Source: Novispirillum itersonii (GTDB lineage Bacteria > Pseudomonadota > Alphaproteobacteria > Rhodospirillales > Rhodospirillaceae). From it: a DNA stretch of 64,000 bases. The position numbers were made by a program, and so were the translations under genes. Of the stretch, positions 62,585 to 64,000 are shown in pieces. The stretch lies in NCBI RefSeq assembly GCF_014205675.1, contig NZ_JACIIX010000012.1, positions 1-64,000 on the forward strand, in the 5' to 3' direction. How positions within the stretch are numbered: the stretch's first letter is position 1; every line of letters begins with the position of its first letter. The notes under the pieces are model-generated. The model did not search any database. It worked only from the letters and a program-made list of their open reading frames with translations, and had not been told where the DNA came from.

Positions 62585-63565
62585 ATGACCCAGCGCCGCG
62601 TCGCCGTCGTTCAGGCTGGCAGCACCCTGTTTGACACCGCCGCCACCCTCGACCGCATGGAAGCCCACTGTCAGGCCGTCGCCCGCGACGGGGCGGAGCT
62701 GGCGGTGTTCCCCGAGGCCTATGTCGGCGGCTATCCGAAGGGGCTGGATTTCGGGGCCCGTGTCGGCAGCCGCACCCCGGCGGGGCGCGATGACTACCTG
62801 CGCTACTGGCAGGGCGCGGTGGAGATCGACAGCCCGGAGTGTGCCCGCATCGGCGGCTTCGCGGCCATGATGAAGGCGCATCTGGTCACCGGCATCATCG
62901 AACGCGACGGCGGCACCCTGTACTGCACCGCCCTGATCTTCGGCCCGGATGGCAGCCTGCTGGGGCGGCACCGCAAGCTGATGCCCACCGCCAGCGAGCG
63001 GCTGGTGTGGGGACAGGGCGACGGATCAACCCTGCCAGTGGTGAAAACCCCGGTCGGGGCGATCGGCACCGCCATCTGCTGGGAAAACTACATGCCAGCC
63101 CTGCGCCAGACCCTGTATGCCAAGGGCGTCAGCCTGTACTGCGCCCCGACGGTCGATGAACGCGACATCTGGCAGGCCTCGATGCGCCACATCGCCTATG
63201 AAGGCCGCACCTTTGTGCTGTCGGCCTGCCAGTATATGACCCGCGCCGATGCCCCGGCAGACTATGACTGCCTTCAGGGCAACGACCCGCAGACCGAGCT
63301 GATCCGGGGCGGCAGCGTCATCGTCTCGCCGCTGGGCGAGATCCTCGCCGGGCCGGTCTACGGGCGGGAAGCGGTGCTGACCGCCGACATCGACCTGAAC
63401 GACTGCATCCGGGGCAAGTATGACCTTGACGTCAGCGGCCATTACGCCCGCCCGGACGTGTTCCGTCTTACGGTTAACGAAACCCCGCGCACCCCGGTGC
63501 AGCCGGTCACCGAACGGACGGGGACGGAACCGGCGGACGACAGCATCAGCGCCGACGCGCCGTAA
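62585..63565 (+). CDS. Carbon-nitrogen hydrolase, nitrilase type
   Basis: A 326-residue nitrilase-superfamily enzyme with the catalytic triad Glu44 (VFPEAYVGGYPKG), Lys131 (RHRKLMPT) and Cys165 (AICWENYMPALR). The flanking sequence, including GVSLYCAPTVDERDIWQASM and GGSVIVSPLGEILAG, is characteristic of true nitrilases, which turn nitriles to acids and ammonia, rather than of amidases. The substrate (for example an aliphatic or arylaceto nitrile) is undetermined. ATG 62585. Its 3' end overlaps the following leftward MFS gene by 20 bases. Confidence 0.9.
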   Translation: MTQRRVAVVQAGSTLFDTAATLDRMEAHCQAVARDGAELAVFPEAYVGGYPKGLDFGARVGSRTPAGRDDYLRYWQGAVEIDSPECARIGGFAAMMKAHLVTGIIERDGGTLYCTALIFGPDGSLLGRHRKLMPTASERLVWGQGDGSTLPVVKTPVGAIGTAICWENYMPALRQTLYAKGVSLYCAPTVDERDIWQASMRHIAYEGRTFVLSACQYMTRADAPADYDCLQGNDPQTELIRGGSVIVSPLGEILAGPVYGREAVLTADIDLNDCIRGKYDLDVSGHYARPDVFRLTVNETPRTPVQPVTERTGTEPADDSISADAP

Positions 63566-64000
63566 CCAGCGGGGCCGCCAGCGGCACGGTGCAGACCAAC
63601 ACCGCCAGCAGCCAGAATGCCTGTTTCAGGCCGACGATATCGGCGATGAAGCCAATGGCGGCGGGCCCGGCGAGAATCCCGGCATAGCCCGCCGTCGAAA
63701 CCGCCGCCACCGCCAGCGCCGGGGGCATCACCGTCTGTGCCCCGGCCAGCCGGAACAGCACCGGCACAATGTTCGACGCCCCCAGCCCGATCAGCAGGAA
63801 GCCCGACAGCGCCACCCACGCCTGCGGGGCCAGCAGCAGCACCGCCAGCCCGGCCAGCGTCATCGCCCCGCCCCAGACCATCACCGCCCGGTCGCCAAAG
63901 CGGGCGGTGATCCGGTCCCCGGCAAAGCGCCCGGCGGTCATGGCGACCGAAAACAGCATGTAGCCAACCCCGCCCTGCTCCGCCGCCATCAACCCGGAGG
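63546..64000 (-). CDS. MFS transporter, C-terminal part (partial)
   Basis: The frame is open to the window edge; the last 151 codons are visible with spans such as GYMLFSVAMTAGRFAGDRIT, AVMVWGGAMTLAGLAVLLLA and GLKQAFWLLAVLVCTVPLAA. The GRFAGDRITARFGDR loop is typical of the major facilitator superfamily, and the sequence resembles the YbjJ-type branch. It runs towards the nitrilase gene and overlaps it by 20 bases. The N-terminal half and start are outside the window. Confidence 0.85.
   Translation of the reverse strand, partial: SGLMAAEQGGVGYMLFSVAMTAGRFAGDRITARFGDRAVMVWGGAMTLAGLAVLLLAPQAWVALSGFLLIGLGASNIVPVLFRLAGAQTVMPPALAVAAVSTAGYAGILAGPAAIGFIADIVGLKQAFWLLAVLVCTVPLAAPLVTARRR

Overview
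The window is a high-GC chromosomal stretch from an alphaproteobacterium, probably a Rhodospirillales-type organism. This rests on protein families seen here rather than on a marker gene: a DUF1013 (TrcR-type) regulator, two DUF1127 small proteins, a DUF1192 protein, a DUF3422 protein, a ScfR/PccR-type regulator beside propionyl-CoA carboxylase, a MaeB-type malic enzyme, several chemoreceptors and a CAU-anticodon tRNA with Ile2 features. Genes are densely packed on both strands, and many intergenic gaps hold clear hairpin terminators.

Layout. 0-3 kb: the last codons of an IS110-type transposase, a small membrane protein overlapping a TetR regulator, and a response regulator with GGDEF and EAL domains interrupted by an in-frame TGA. 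3-12.5 kb: central carbon metabolism, with MaeB, then BioY biotin uptake next to the biotin-dependent propionyl-CoA carboxylase subunits and, divergently, the ScfR-type regulator, with palindromic TTTGCAAA-type sites between them. 12.9-17.1 kb: two tandem paralogous chemoreceptors. 17-26 kb: a DUF2157/GDYXXLXD membrane pair, a VOC protein, MgtE, tRNA-Leu, LipB, a large hybrid histidine kinase, and tRNA-Ile2. 26-34.5 kb: a small secreted protein, a nitroreductase, a LysE exporter, EttA, a PPOX-type flavoprotein, DUF805, YqhA, and an MFS/LysR divergent pair. 34.5-42 kb: a pyruvate dehydrogenase E1/transketolase-like enzyme, an unknown protein, aminopeptidase P and two DUF1127 genes. 42-50 kb: a frameshifted membrane AraC regulator, a MipA/OmpV outer-membrane protein behind a five-box operator-like array, an AKR/LysR divergent pair, DUF3422 and TldD. 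49.8-64 kb: 3-hydroxybutyrate dehydrogenase, DUF1192, a quinone oxidoreductase, TrcR, a cytosolic chemoreceptor with a globin-like N-terminus and a CZB zinc domain, a TetR/hydrolase pair, a copper-type TonB receptor with a small membrane partner, a MocR/DMT pair, a LysR/nitrilase pair, and an MFS gene leaving the window.

The least ordinary signals are in the non-coding DNA. One dispersed element occurs as six main copies at four loci (plus a degenerate fragment). Its successive hairpins change in sequence from copy to copy while base pairing is kept and loops and linkers stay constant, so it looks like a selected structure rather than plain repeat DNA. A second, unrelated double-hairpin repeat occurs three times. 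Two short tandem arrays (39 bp and 35 bp) sit beside bioY and lysE. Two genes carry single disabling lesions (a Trp-to-stop change and a frameshift near a C-run) that need confirmation by resequencing.

Functional links: propionyl-CoA carboxylase, biotin uptake and their regulator form one unit; malic enzyme, 3-hydroxybutyrate dehydrogenase and the E1-like enzyme point to growth on organic acids and storage polymer; three chemoreceptors, the hybrid kinase and the GGDEF-EAL regulator form the sensing component.
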